58,099 nucleotides of DNA from an uncultured Microcaldota archaeon. Lineage in GTDB: Archaea > Micrarchaeota > Micrarchaeia > Anstonellales > Bilamarchaeaceae. Position 1 is the first letter of the stretch; each line of letters starts with the position of its first letter. Below are positions 17,520-25,215 of this stretch, one piece after another. The notes below the pieces were generated by a model. That model was not told where the DNA came from. It made no database searches and was given only the letters and a program-made list of their open reading frames with translations. Location: positions 1 through 58,099 of the forward strand of contig CAILMQ010000047.1 in assembly GCA_903835385.1 (NCBI GenBank), read 5' to 3'. The position numbers and the translations under genes were made by a program.

Positions 17520-19382
17520 ATGGTTGAAGCGGAAAAGAGGCCGGAAAATACTGGGCAGAACTTAATCGGAGTCAGCCCCGTGCGAACCGCAAGCGACGCG
17601 GCAAGGCAGGCCGTGGAAGGCATGCAGGCGAACGTGCCGCACGCGAGTTACGAGCAGGTGAGGGCGGCGCTGGACAAGCGCATGCCCGATGCGGTCGCGA
17701 GGGAGATAGTCCGCAGCGGCATGGAGAAAAAGATGGATGCCATCAACCACCAGGCGGAGCTCCTCTCCAAGCACCCGCCATGCGTGCAGAAAACCCTGGA
17801 GAACGAGGACGTCGCAAGGGCGTTTGTCGAGAAGCCGGCAAGGCTCGGGCTCGCGCTCAAGGACATCGCGCGTGCCATGCACGGAGCCGAAAGCGAAGAA
17901 ATCAACAAGGCATTTTCGCTGCTTTCCAAAGATTTCGCGCCGCTGTTCGCGAGATACCCGGAAGCCTTTGTTGCCACGGCCCGTGACGCCAAGAAGGATG
18001 CCGCCATCGCATTCGGGGCCCTGGACGAAAGGGATCCCAAGAGCATCCTGCTCGAGGCGCTCTCTTTTCATGGCGGCGCCCTCAAGGAGTTCGGCAGGCC
18101 GCTTGATTACCTGCATGACTTCGAAAAGGAGCGAATGCAGTACCTTAATTCGCTCCAACCCTTTGAGGCGGTCAGCCTTCTCTGCTCCGACCCCTCGCTT
18201 TTCTATACGTCGTCCAACCACCTCCTCTTCGACAAGCTCAAGCTTGACTTTAATACAAAAGGGCTGACCGCGCTCAAGAAAGAGTTCGCCCTCAGCAACG
18301 AGCTTACCAGGAACCTCCTGCTCAGGGCGATAAACTACAACCGCCTCGGCGACCTGATATCCCCGAAGGACGGGACCCAGCAGGATGTGAAACTGGCGGT
18401 TGACATCGTCCTGGGCACGCCCCAAAGCAAAACAGGCATATACAGCGAGAGGTTCGAGCCCAGGGACGCCTACCTCATGGCGAACGGGGTGGAGACGCTC
18501 AGGAAGTATTCGGATATAACCGGCAAGATAAACGACAGGCTGGGCGAACTGGAACAGAGCCAGGCCGGCAGCCCGACCGTAGAACGGGGGCGGACGATTT
18601 TCGCCCTCAAATACATGTCCTTCATCCTCACGGGCGACGCACACGGGGACAAGGTGATAGGGGATATCGGCAAGAGGTCGGTTTACACTCCTGCGGATTA
18701 TAAGACGGGAGGAAAGACCAATGTCATCCAGATATTCGACAGGGAAGACGCGCACGAGGAAGTGGACCACTGGAAGATGACCAACGAATGGCTCCAAAGA
18801 CAGTACGGAGAGCCTAAAGCGGGCCCCAGGGGCGAACTCACATACGAGAACGCGAACGCGCGCATAACCCTTTTCATGGGCGGCAGCAAGCCGGCCAATG
18901 CGAAGTTCATAAAAGACTGGGTCAAGAAAAACCAGGCGGGAGTGATAACCTTCCGCGGCCACAGTTTCAGCCTCGAGGAAAACATGCCCTATGACCTGTT
19001 CGGGAACAAGCCCGGCAAGTACCTTTTCATCCCCGGAAGCTGCGGAAGCGCGGGAAGCATCCCGGACTATATGAGCGCCAATCCCGCCACCGAGCTGGCG
19101 TTCTTCAGCAACACGGCCACAGGAAGGGGCGCGGTGACGAATACCATCATCGACCTGGTGGCCGAGCAGAGAAAACCAATCGGATTCAAGGAAATACTCG
19201 TAAAGGGCGAGAAGAAGATAGCCGCGCTGGAGGGCGATATCGCCGACATACAGGTCTTCAATCGCGGCGAACAGATACTCTCCTATGTGAACGGCAAGGA
19301 AGAGGAGATTGTCGCGTTCGTTGCAAGCGCGAATGCGAAGAAAGCGGAGCTCAAGGCAGGCAAGCGCCAGAACAAGGAATGA
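17520..19382 (+). CDS. Large cytosolic protein with caspase-like His/Cys signature (copy 2)
   Basis: This protein of about 620 residues is homologous to the preceding one but lacks any signal peptide when started at the ATG 17520. That start lies about 26 nt after TTTTAAAG (17490-17497), so it is leaderless. The C-terminal region has VITFRGHSF (His481) and then YLFIPGSCGSAG (Cys508), followed by TATGRGAVTNT. A Gly-His strand followed by a hydrophobic strand ending in Cys is the layout of clan CD (caspase-hemoglobinase fold) cysteine peptidases; I infer this fold, not a proven activity. The N-terminal half is helical. The C-terminus is Lys-rich. Confidence 0.65.
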   Translation: MVEAEKRPENTGQNLIGVSPVRTASDAARQAVEGMQANVPHASYEQVRAALDKRMPDAVAREIVRSGMEKKMDAINHQAELLSKHPPCVQKTLENEDVARAFVEKPARLGLALKDIARAMHGAESEEINKAFSLLSKDFAPLFARYPEAFVATARDAKKDAAIAFGALDERDPKSILLEALSFHGGALKEFGRPLDYLHDFEKERMQYLNSLQPFEAVSLLCSDPSLFYTSSNHLLFDKLKLDFNTKGLTALKKEFALSNELTRNLLLRAINYNRLGDLISPKDGTQQDVKLAVDIVLGTPQSKTGIYSERFEPRDAYLMANGVETLRKYSDITGKINDRLGELEQSQAGSPTVERGRTIFALKYMSFILTGDAHGDKVIGDIGKRSVYTPADYKTGGKTNVIQIFDREDAHEEVDHWKMTNEWLQRQYGEPKAGPRGELTYENANARITLFMGGSKPANAKFIKDWVKKNQAGVITFRGHSFSLEENMPYDLFGNKPGKYLFIPGSCGSAGSIPDYMSANPATELAFFSNTATGRGAVTNTIIDLVAEQRKPIGFKEILVKGEKKIAALEGDIADIQVFNRGEQILSYVNGKEEEIVAFVASANAKKAELKAGKRQNKE

Positions 19383-19390
19383 CCCGGCGG

Positions 19391-20068
19391 CTACCGCACG
19401 ACCGTCCCGCCGTGCCGTTTCCCTTCCATGGCCGCCTTCAGGTCGTCCATGCTTTTCCAGCCCACGAAATGGGTTTCTATTTTCGAGCGGGCGATGAGCT
19501 TGCAGGCAAGGAGGTCGAAAACAAAATTAGTGCCCGCGACCCGCTTGTCCGAGGCCATTGCGAGCGAGATAAGCGCGTCATAGCCGAGCGTGTCGATTTT
19601 TTTTGCTCCTGGGTTCTTTTTCGGGTCGCTGTCGTAGATGCCGGTTACGTTCGAGACGTTCACGAGCCGCTTCGCGCCGATGGCTTCGGCGAGAAGGACC
19701 GAATCCGTATCCGTGGTTATGCCCGGGATAGTCCCGCCCATCACGACGACCTTGTGCCGGGCAGCGAGCTCGCGGGCTTTTTCAAAGCCGTGCGCGACAT
19801 CGGCAGGCGCAATGCCCTTGAGCGCGGCGAGAAGAAGTTTCGCGTTCTGCTTCGTTGACATTATGGCTATCTGGTCAGCGTCGAATTCTCCTGCGCCCAG
19901 TTCCCGTACGGCGCCAGCATAAGTCCTGGCAGGAGGGCCTCCGCCGACGACGATTCCAAAATCATTTTTGCTCGCCCGTATCGCGCTCGCGAGCTCTTTC
20001 AAGAATTTGATGTTCGGTTTTCCATCCGGCACCACCGCGCTTCCGCCTATTGAAAGGACGACATGCAT
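19391..20068 (-). CDS. pyrH: UMP kinase, archaeal type
   Basis: This amino-acid-kinase-fold enzyme phosphorylates UMP to UDP. Motifs are the N-terminal VLSIGGSAVVPDG, the Gly-rich VVGGGPPARTY, GGTIPGITTDTDSVLLAEAIGA and NVTGIYDSDPKKNPGAKK. The ATG at 20068 with AGGTG upstream gives 225 residues, the archaeal length; the longer frame runs into the IS element end. It converges with the preceding caspase-like gene (8 nt gap). A TnpB element lies immediately upstream, only 40 nt away, and I see no clear TATA box between them. Expression may therefore depend on the element. Confidence 0.92.
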   Translation of the reverse strand: MHVVLSIGGSAVVPDGKPNIKFLKELASAIRASKNDFGIVVGGGPPARTYAGAVRELGAGEFDADQIAIMSTKQNAKLLLAALKGIAPADVAHGFEKARELAARHKVVVMGGTIPGITTDTDSVLLAEAIGAKRLVNVSNVTGIYDSDPKKNPGAKKIDTLGYDALISLAMASDKRVAGTNFVFDLLACKLIARSKIETHFVGWKSMDDLKAAMEGKRHGGTVVR

Positions 20069-20108
20069 AAGTACACCTGTTCCATTGTCGAAGATTACTT
20101 TTTGTGAA

Positions 20109-21326
20109 CTATCCATGCTTAAAGGCATGGGCTTCCTGTTTCATTGAAGATACTTGCCAGTTATGCTTATAATTGGTAGCGGTCCCCTCTCCACAGGTTT
20201 TACTTCCCGGCGTTCCACCGGTAGCCGAATCGCTTGTCGATTCGGATTGCCAAACTCGCTCCCGCGAGTTTGCAATAGCTCGTCGGAGTATGTTTATCGC
20301 AGCATTGAGGTCCCTGTGCATTGATGCCCCGCATGGACAATCGTGCCATCTCTCAGCTAGCGTTTTCTTCCGTATAAGACCGCAGTTGCTGCACCTTTGG
20401 GAAGTGTGGGCAGGATCCACCAGCACGACTTCGCAACCAGCTTCTTCCGCTTTGTAGCTGATCATGTTCGCGAACTCCGCCCAGCTGCAGTCCAATACCT
20501 CTTTTGCCAGGAAACCTCGCGCCAATCCTTCGTTGTTCAGCGCTTCCATAGCTATGAGTGAATGATTCTCCACAAGAGCACGGCTTGCTTTGTGGAGGAA
20601 ATCCCTTCTCTTGTTCGTAAGCTTTTCATATGCGATGGCAACTTCTTTTCTATTCCTGGCCCTGTTTGAGCTGCTCTTTTTCTTATTCGACATCCTCCTC
20701 TGGACGAGCTTCAGCCGTTCCTCTGCTAATCTTAGATTCCGAGGATTCTCTATTCTTGAGCCGTCGCTCAAATATGCGTAGGTTTCTATGCCCAAATCAA
20801 TTCCGACCTTAGGCATCTTGTTTCTCTCGAATGCTGTTCTCTCGTATTCGGTCGTGAAAATCGCATGCCATTTTCCTGAGGCAGATTTCTTTACGGTCAG
20901 TGTTTTGACTTCACCGTTTATTTCTCTGTGTTTTCTGATAGAAAGGCTTCCGATTCTTGATAGCTCCAGCCTATCAGTGAGCTTGAAGCCGGACTGAGGA
21001 TAGGTGAGGGATTTCACCCGTTCGATAGATTTGAATCTAGGAAAACCTGCCTTCAGACCGGTTCTTTTCCTGGCAATCAGTCCCCACAGGGATTTCACAA
21101 GCCTGTCCGCGACGTTCTGGGCTACCTGGGAGTATAGTTCCGTATCCTTTGCGAGAAGATAAAGCTGTTTTCTGGTTGGAAATTTCTTTGTTTCCTCATA
21201 ATACTTCTTTGTATATTCCAGTAGAGAATTCCAGAGCGTTTTGCATTCGTAGAAATGGTGGTTCAGCAATTTTTCCTGGCTTTTGGAAGGATAGAGCCTG
21301 TACTTCCAGGCTCGTGTCACTCTCAT
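20109..21326 (-). CDS. tnpB: IS200/IS605-family TnpB, RNA-guided nuclease
   Basis: This intact TnpB has 405 residues. The N-terminal helix-turn-helix/OrfB region begins RAWKYRLYPSKSQEKLLN. The RuvC residues are Asp177 (VGIDLGIE), Glu261 (IAMEALNNEGLARG) and Asp339 (HRDLNAA). The Cys4 zinc ribbon is at Cys312, 315, 330 and 332. It ends SSMKQEAHAFKHG, a common IS605-group tail. Residues 351-368 look like an in-frame insertion between NILRRA and ATGGTPGSKTCGE (see the repeat entry). ATG 21326 is chosen because TTATAAA (21348-21354, minus strand) lies 22 nt upstream. No TnpA is present in the window, so the element would need a transposase in trans. Confidence 0.93.
   Translation of the reverse strand: MRVTRAWKYRLYPSKSQEKLLNHHFYECKTLWNSLLEYTKKYYEETKKFPTRKQLYLLAKDTELYSQVAQNVADRLVKSLWGLIARKRTGLKAGFPRFKSIERVKSLTYPQSGFKLTDRLELSRIGSLSIRKHREINGEVKTLTVKKSASGKWHAIFTTEYERTAFERNKMPKVGIDLGIETYAYLSDGSRIENPRNLRLAEERLKLVQRRMSNKKKSSSNRARNRKEVAIAYEKLTNKRRDFLHKASRALVENHSLIAMEALNNEGLARGFLAKEVLDCSWAEFANMISYKAEEAGCEVVLVDPAHTSQRCSNCGLIRKKTLAERWHDCPCGASMHRDLNAAINILRRAIANSRERVWQSESTSDSATGGTPGSKTCGEGTATNYKHNWQVSSMKQEAHAFKHG
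20113..20290 (-). ncRNA. Putative reRNA (omegaRNA) and right end of the TnpB element
   Basis: TnpB guide RNAs typically come from the 3' end of tnpB and the adjacent right end. Here the tail holds several hairpins and finishes with CCATGC-TTAAAG-GCATGG (20113-20130), the usual subterminal IS605 right-end hairpin. The guide would begin just past the element end, near 20097-20108 and into the pyrH upstream region. The exact ends are not determinable by eye. Confidence 0.4.
20223..20276. repeat. In-frame hairpin pair inserted in tnpB
   Basis: Two inverted repeats lie side by side within the tnpB frame: CCGAATCG-5-CGATTCGG (20225-20245) and CAAACTCGC-TCCC-GCGAGTTTG (20251-20272). They encode the extra residues 351-368. 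The second has the 9-bp stem and 4-nt loop form seen in the intergenic islands. Confidence 0.55.
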
Positions 21327-21512
21327 GATGATCTGCCGGAAAGGTCGTTTATAAGCGTTGCCCGGGTGAATTTCCGCGGTGCTCACGACGAATCGACTGT
21401 CTCGCCCTATCATCCAACGGCTAAAGCAATGCCTCAAATTTGACTTATGATGGATTTCCCGGGCTTAAAACATTTAATTAACCCACGCTACATACTCCCC
21501 ATCGGTGCGAAT

Positions 21513-22109
21513 ATGCCGCTTCATCTCGGAATCGAAACAATAGACAAGACCCTCAGGAAGAAGGAGGAGCAGCTGGACAGCGTCATGACCGGCAGCAGGC
21601 AAATCGTGCGGGACTGCTCCAATGCCATAAAGGCGCTGCACGCCTATGACCTGAAGACCGCAAGGGCGCACCTGAAGGACGCGGAAAAGAACCTCAAGGA
21701 AATCCGCGCCCTGTCCGGCTCGTTCCCGGGCCAGCTCAACCACATACTCCAGGAATACGCGGAGGCGAGAATCGTCCTGTCCGCCATTGAAAAGAAAAAA
21801 ATACCCGCCTTCGGCGAGCTGGAGGTGGGCGAGATACCATACCTGAACGGCCTGCTGGACGCCATAGGCGAGCTCAAGCGCGAGATGTACGAATCGCTGC
21901 GGCGCGGGAACCGCCACGAGGCGAAGTACTATTTCTCCATGATGGAGCAGGTCTACGACGAGCTGCTGCCGCTCCGCTTCTCCAACGCGGTCCTGCCCGA
22001 TTTCAGGCACAAGCAGGACGTGGCGCGCATGCAGATAGAGCAGGCCAGAGGCGAGCTGCTGGAAGTCAATTACATAGTGGAGAAAAAAAGCCCGGCGAGC
22101 GCGGAATAG
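21513..22109 (+). CDS. Translin/TRAX-like protein
   Basis: This all-helical protein of 198 residues matches the translin superfamily. An N-terminal region, RQIVRDCSNAIKALHAYDLKTARAHLKDAEKNLKEI, is followed by QEYAEARIVLSAIEKKKIP and LGELKREMYESLRRG-like helices. Translins bind single-stranded nucleic acid and, as octamers with TRAX, cleave RNA; archaeal homologues can have both activities. The ATG at 21513 has GGTG 5 nt upstream and an AT box (21473-21480) before it. A longer frame starts upstream at 21447 but would overlap the promoter. It converges with the next gene. Confidence 0.75.
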   Translation: MPLHLGIETIDKTLRKKEEQLDSVMTGSRQIVRDCSNAIKALHAYDLKTARAHLKDAEKNLKEIRALSGSFPGQLNHILQEYAEARIVLSAIEKKKIPAFGELEVGEIPYLNGLLDAIGELKREMYESLRRGNRHEAKYYFSMMEQVYDELLPLRFSNAVLPDFRHKQDVARMQIEQARGELLEVNYIVEKKSPASAE

Positions 22110-22110
22110 G

Positions 22111-23073
22111 TCAGAACTCGCCGACTATCTCCTCAAGTATGTCTTCAGTGGTGATTATGCCGGTCACCTTGCCCGCCTGGTCCGTGATGTAGGCTATGTG
22201 GGCGTGCTCCTTTTTCATCAGGCCGAACGCGTCGTCTATCATCACGTCCCCGTCCACGAAGAGCGGCTTGTCCGCCAGCTCCGCGACCTTTTTGCCCTTG
22301 CCGTCGTATGCATGGTGGAAGAGGGTCTTCACCCTCAGGCTGCCTATTATCCTCCCCGAGGCATCGGTTATCGGGTATCTGGTATAGTCGTGGATGGACA
22401 CCTGCTTCACGGCGTCCTCCACCGTGGCGTCCGCGGCGAGCTTCGCCACCCGCTCTATCGGGGTGATTATGCTCTTTACCGGGATGTCGTTGAACAGGAG
22501 CACGCGCTTTATCATGCCCACCTCGCTCTTCTCCAGCACGTTCTCGTCCATGCCCAGCTCCATGAGGTCGTGCATCTCCCTTTCGCTCACCATCACCCTG
22601 CTCTGCTCCTTGGAGGTGCGGAATATCACATCAGGCACGGCCCTGAACATCAGCACAAGCGGAAACAGGAGGAATGACAGGAGTTCGACCAGCGGGGCGC
22701 AATAGAGCGCGGTCTTCTCCATGTGCGTGGTGGCGAACGTCTTCGGAAAAACCTCGCCGAAAGTCAGCACGAGCAGGGATATGACCCCTATGGCCACCCC
22801 GACCCCCACGGAACCGAAGGCTTCTATGGCCAGCAGGGTGGAGACCGAAGAAAGCACTATGTTCACTATGTTGTTGCCTATGATTATGGTGATTATGGCG
22901 CCCCTCATGTTCTGTTTCAGCCTGCGCAGGCTTTCCGCGCCCCACCTGCCCTCCTTGGCGAACCGGTGGACCTTGGGGTATGGAATCCCGATTATCCCGA
23001 CTTCCGCAAGCGCGAAGAAAGCGGATATGAGCAGCAGCACTCCGAGAGCCGGGAGGTATCCTATGTCAATCAT
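22111..23073 (-). CDS. CNNM/CorC-like membrane protein with CBS pair
   Basis: This 320-residue protein has an N-terminal DUF21 (CNNM) transmembrane domain with about four helices. It contains IGNNIVNIVLSSVSTLLA and FGEVFPKTFA, the conserved acidic/Pro helix. A cytosolic CBS pair follows (about 190-320), with RYPITD and ITTEDILEEIVGEF at the end. The family exports or regulates magnesium or sodium. It lacks the C-terminal CorC/HlyC domain found in longer bacterial relatives. It is on the minus strand, directly downstream of tRNA-Tyr. Confidence 0.85.
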   Translation of the reverse strand: MIDIGYLPALGVLLLISAFFALAEVGIIGIPYPKVHRFAKEGRWGAESLRRLKQNMRGAIITIIIGNNIVNIVLSSVSTLLAIEAFGSVGVGVAIGVISLLVLTFGEVFPKTFATTHMEKTALYCAPLVELLSFLLFPLVLMFRAVPDVIFRTSKEQSRVMVSEREMHDLMELGMDENVLEKSEVGMIKRVLLFNDIPVKSIITPIERVAKLAADATVEDAVKQVSIHDYTRYPITDASGRIIGSLRVKTLFHHAYDGKGKKVAELADKPLFVDGDVMIDDAFGLMKKEHAHIAYITDQAGKVTGIITTEDILEEIVGEF

Positions 23074-23100
23074 GCCGCATCATCCATAAAAATAACATTT

Positions 23101-23220
23101 CCCGCCTGCCTGACTTGAACAAGCAACCTGTCGGTATCTACTGTGATTACAGTAGTACGGCTCCAAAAACGGAGCGAAACCAAGCTACAGCCGACCGCTC
23201 TACCATTGAGCTAAGGCGGG
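23101..23220 (-). tRNA. tRNA-Tyr (GTA) with a 49-nt intron
   Basis: The 120-nt locus folds as a tRNA once 49 nt are removed. The acceptor is CCCGCCT/AGGCGGG and the D arm GCTC-AATGGTA-GAGC. The anticodon arm GTCGG-CTGTAG..A-CCGAC has GTA as anticodon. The variable loop is AGGTT and the T arm GCTTG-TTCAAGT-CAGGC. The intron lies at the canonical 37/38 position and forms an internal CTACTGT-AATC-ACAGTAG hairpin, consistent with bulge-helix-bulge splicing. C1-G72 and A73 are the archaeal tyrosine identity elements. No CCA is encoded. Confidence 0.93.
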
Positions 23221-23248
23221 GATGGAAGATGAAAGTGCGGAGAAGTTC

Positions 23249-23255
23249 TTATAAA
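23249..23255 (-). promoter_or_regulatory. TATA box of tRNA-Tyr
   Basis: On the minus strand TTTATAA lies 29 nt upstream of the tRNA 5' end, the usual archaeal spacing. Confidence 0.65.
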
Positions 23256-23296
23256 TATCGCGCTCTCCGGGGCGCGACCCTTATGTGGCGAACTAT

Positions 23297-23546
23297 TGCA
23301 GTGGTGAAACCGCGACTGCCGACGCAATCGTGTTCCGAATCGTCGGAACACGGTGCGCAGTGTTCGAAGCGTCGAACACTGCCGTGGCGCGAGTTTGTTC
23401 GGAGTCCACGGCAGGAACCTTGAGGTTCCTGCGCACCATGTTCGACGCGTCGAACATGATTGCGTCACCCTTGAACACACGAGAGCAGCAACGACCGATA
23501 AATCGACGCTTCGATTTATGGTCCATTGGTCGTTGCGACGACCAAT
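23297..23546. repeat. Hairpin island 1
   Basis: The 361-nt gap between tRNA-Tyr and the AMP phosphorylase gene carries no gene. It holds at least six near-perfect hairpins. Stems are at 23329-23352 (loop ATCG), 23357-23382 (AGCG), 23411-23432 (TG), 23437-23458 (CATGTTCGA stem, loop CGCG), 23498-23519 (CGCT) and 23525-23546 (TGCG). Most stems are 9-11 bp with a 4-nt loop. A less perfect stem spans 23297-23318. Stem sequences differ within the island, so this is not a simple tandem repeat. Confidence 0.85.
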
Positions 23547-23581
23547 TGGACGAACCGCACGATTGGGAACACATTTGTTTA

Positions 23582-25204
23582 TTACAGCCCGTTCTCCCCT
23601 CCCATGGTGCCGAGCAGCATCTTGCGCATCTCTATTGGCTCCAGCTTCTCCAGGGCCTTGAGCGTGAAGTCCAGGGCGGTCTCGCTCTCGGCGTAGATGG
23701 TGAACAGGTCGTCCCCGCGGTTTATCCTGTCGCCCCTGAGCTTGTAAAGGTCTATGCCAGCGCCCTGGTCCCTGGGCGCGCCGGCAATTCTCGCTATCTT
23801 GGACATGGTATGGTTGTCTATGTGGAATATGCTGCCTCCCTGCTCGGCCTTCACAGTGAACTTGTATTGGCCCAGGGGCATGTCCGAGGATTTAACCTTC
23901 GGATCCCCTCCCTGGAGCTCGATTATCTCCCTCATCTTGGCAAGCGCCTTGCCGGATTTCAGGAGTCCTTCGGCCGCGGCATAGCCTCCTCCTTTTTCCA
24001 CCTTGCCGCAGAGTTCCATGAGCTTGCCTGACATGAGCAGGGATTTGTGCCGCAGATCCTCGGGCCCGCCGCCTTCGAGCACCTGGAGCACGTCCCGGCA
24101 TTCGAGCCCCGGCCCTATGCCGTTGCCCACCGGCTCCGCGCCGTCGGTTATGAGCGCCTCGATGCCCATGTTGAGGGACTTGCCTATCGCCAGGAAGTGC
24201 TTCGCCAGCTCCCGCGCCCTTTCCACGTACGGCACCTTCACTCCCCGGCCCACGGGTATGTCTATTACGACGTATTGCGCGCCCACGGATTTCTTCTTGC
24301 CCAGTATGGACGCGAGCAGCATGCCTTCCGGGTCCAGGCTCAGGGGATGCCTTATCCTGATGAGCTTGTCATCAACCGGCGCCAGGTTCATGCCGCCGCC
24401 CCACACCACCGCACCCTTGGCCTTGAGCACGATGGTTTTCATTTCCTCTATCTTGAAGTCCACGTCGCAGAGCACCTCCATGGTGTCCGCGGTGCCGGAT
24501 GCTGATGTTATGGACCTGCTGGAGGTCTTGGGTATGTAAAGCCCTGCAGCGGCGATTATGGGAACCAGTATCATCGTCGTCCTGTTGCCAGCCACGCCCC
24601 CGATGCAGTGCTTGTCCAGAATCGGCTGGACGCCCAGGTTGAGCGATTCGCCGGATTCCACCGTGGCGTCGGTGAGCGCGATTATCTCGCTGTCGGCCAG
24701 GCCGTTCACGTAGGTGCCGGTTATCCAGGCCGATGTCTCTATCTCGCTCAGCTTGCCGTCCATCACTTCGCGCACCACGGTCCTTATCTGCTCGGTGGAG
24801 AGCGTCCCCTTGTCGAGTTTCTTCTTGATATACTCTATGGAAGCGGGCCTGTCCATGTGGACTATCTCCACACTCTCGCCGTCTTTCAGGCCGTAGGCGT
24901 CGGCGATGTCCTTGTACACGCCCACCTCGCCGGCCCGCACCAGCACGTCGCTCACGTCCACCATGGCTATCACGTTCTCCTTCCCGAAGTGCATCTCCGT
25001 GCGGTAGCCGCCGTAGATGTCGTGCTGCTTGGCCTCCGCCGTGTTGAGCACGATGACGTTCATGGTCGTGAGTATGTTCACTATCCTGGCCTTGCAGATG
25101 TACTTCTTGTACCTCCATACGTCTACCTTCTTCGTCTCCTTCTCCACGAACATCGGCCCCGCGTTGTTTTCCCTGTCATCCTTCTTTTCCTTCTTCTCCG
25201 CCAT
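23582..25204 (-). CDS. deoA: AMP phosphorylase
   Basis: This enzyme phosphorolyses AMP and other NMPs to ribose 1,5-bisphosphate and base, the entry step of the archaeal nucleotide salvage pathway that can end at form III RuBisCO. The C-terminal two thirds have the thymidine-phosphorylase fold (DKHCIGGVAGNRTTMILVP, then TSSRSITSASGTADTMEVL). The N-terminal extra domain (about 30-120) is typical of the archaeal AMP phosphorylases. The product has 540 residues. The ATG at 25204 has AAGGTG 6 nt upstream; another ATG at 25219 overlaps the upstream stop as ATGA. The isomerase for its product lies immediately upstream. No RuBisCO gene is in the window. Confidence 0.92.
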   Translation of the reverse strand: MAEKKEKKDDRENNAGPMFVEKETKKVDVWRYKKYICKARIVNILTTMNVIVLNTAEAKQHDIYGGYRTEMHFGKENVIAMVDVSDVLVRAGEVGVYKDIADAYGLKDGESVEIVHMDRPASIEYIKKKLDKGTLSTEQIRTVVREVMDGKLSEIETSAWITGTYVNGLADSEIIALTDATVESGESLNLGVQPILDKHCIGGVAGNRTTMILVPIIAAAGLYIPKTSSRSITSASGTADTMEVLCDVDFKIEEMKTIVLKAKGAVVWGGGMNLAPVDDKLIRIRHPLSLDPEGMLLASILGKKKSVGAQYVVIDIPVGRGVKVPYVERARELAKHFLAIGKSLNMGIEALITDGAEPVGNGIGPGLECRDVLQVLEGGGPEDLRHKSLLMSGKLMELCGKVEKGGGYAAAEGLLKSGKALAKMREIIELQGGDPKVKSSDMPLGQYKFTVKAEQGGSIFHIDNHTMSKIARIAGAPRDQGAGIDLYKLRGDRINRGDDLFTIYAESETALDFTLKALEKLEPIEMRKMLLGTMGGENGL

Positions 25205-25215
25205 TGTGAACACCT

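Noticed and set aside
20069-20128. N-terminal extension of UMP kinase
   Set aside because: The extra residues are read from the end of the TnpB element and are unlike archaeal PyrH; ATG 20068 has AGGTG upstream.
23297-23546. CRISPR array
   Set aside because: The units are palindromes with different sequences and no constant repeat or regular spacers, and no cas genes are near.
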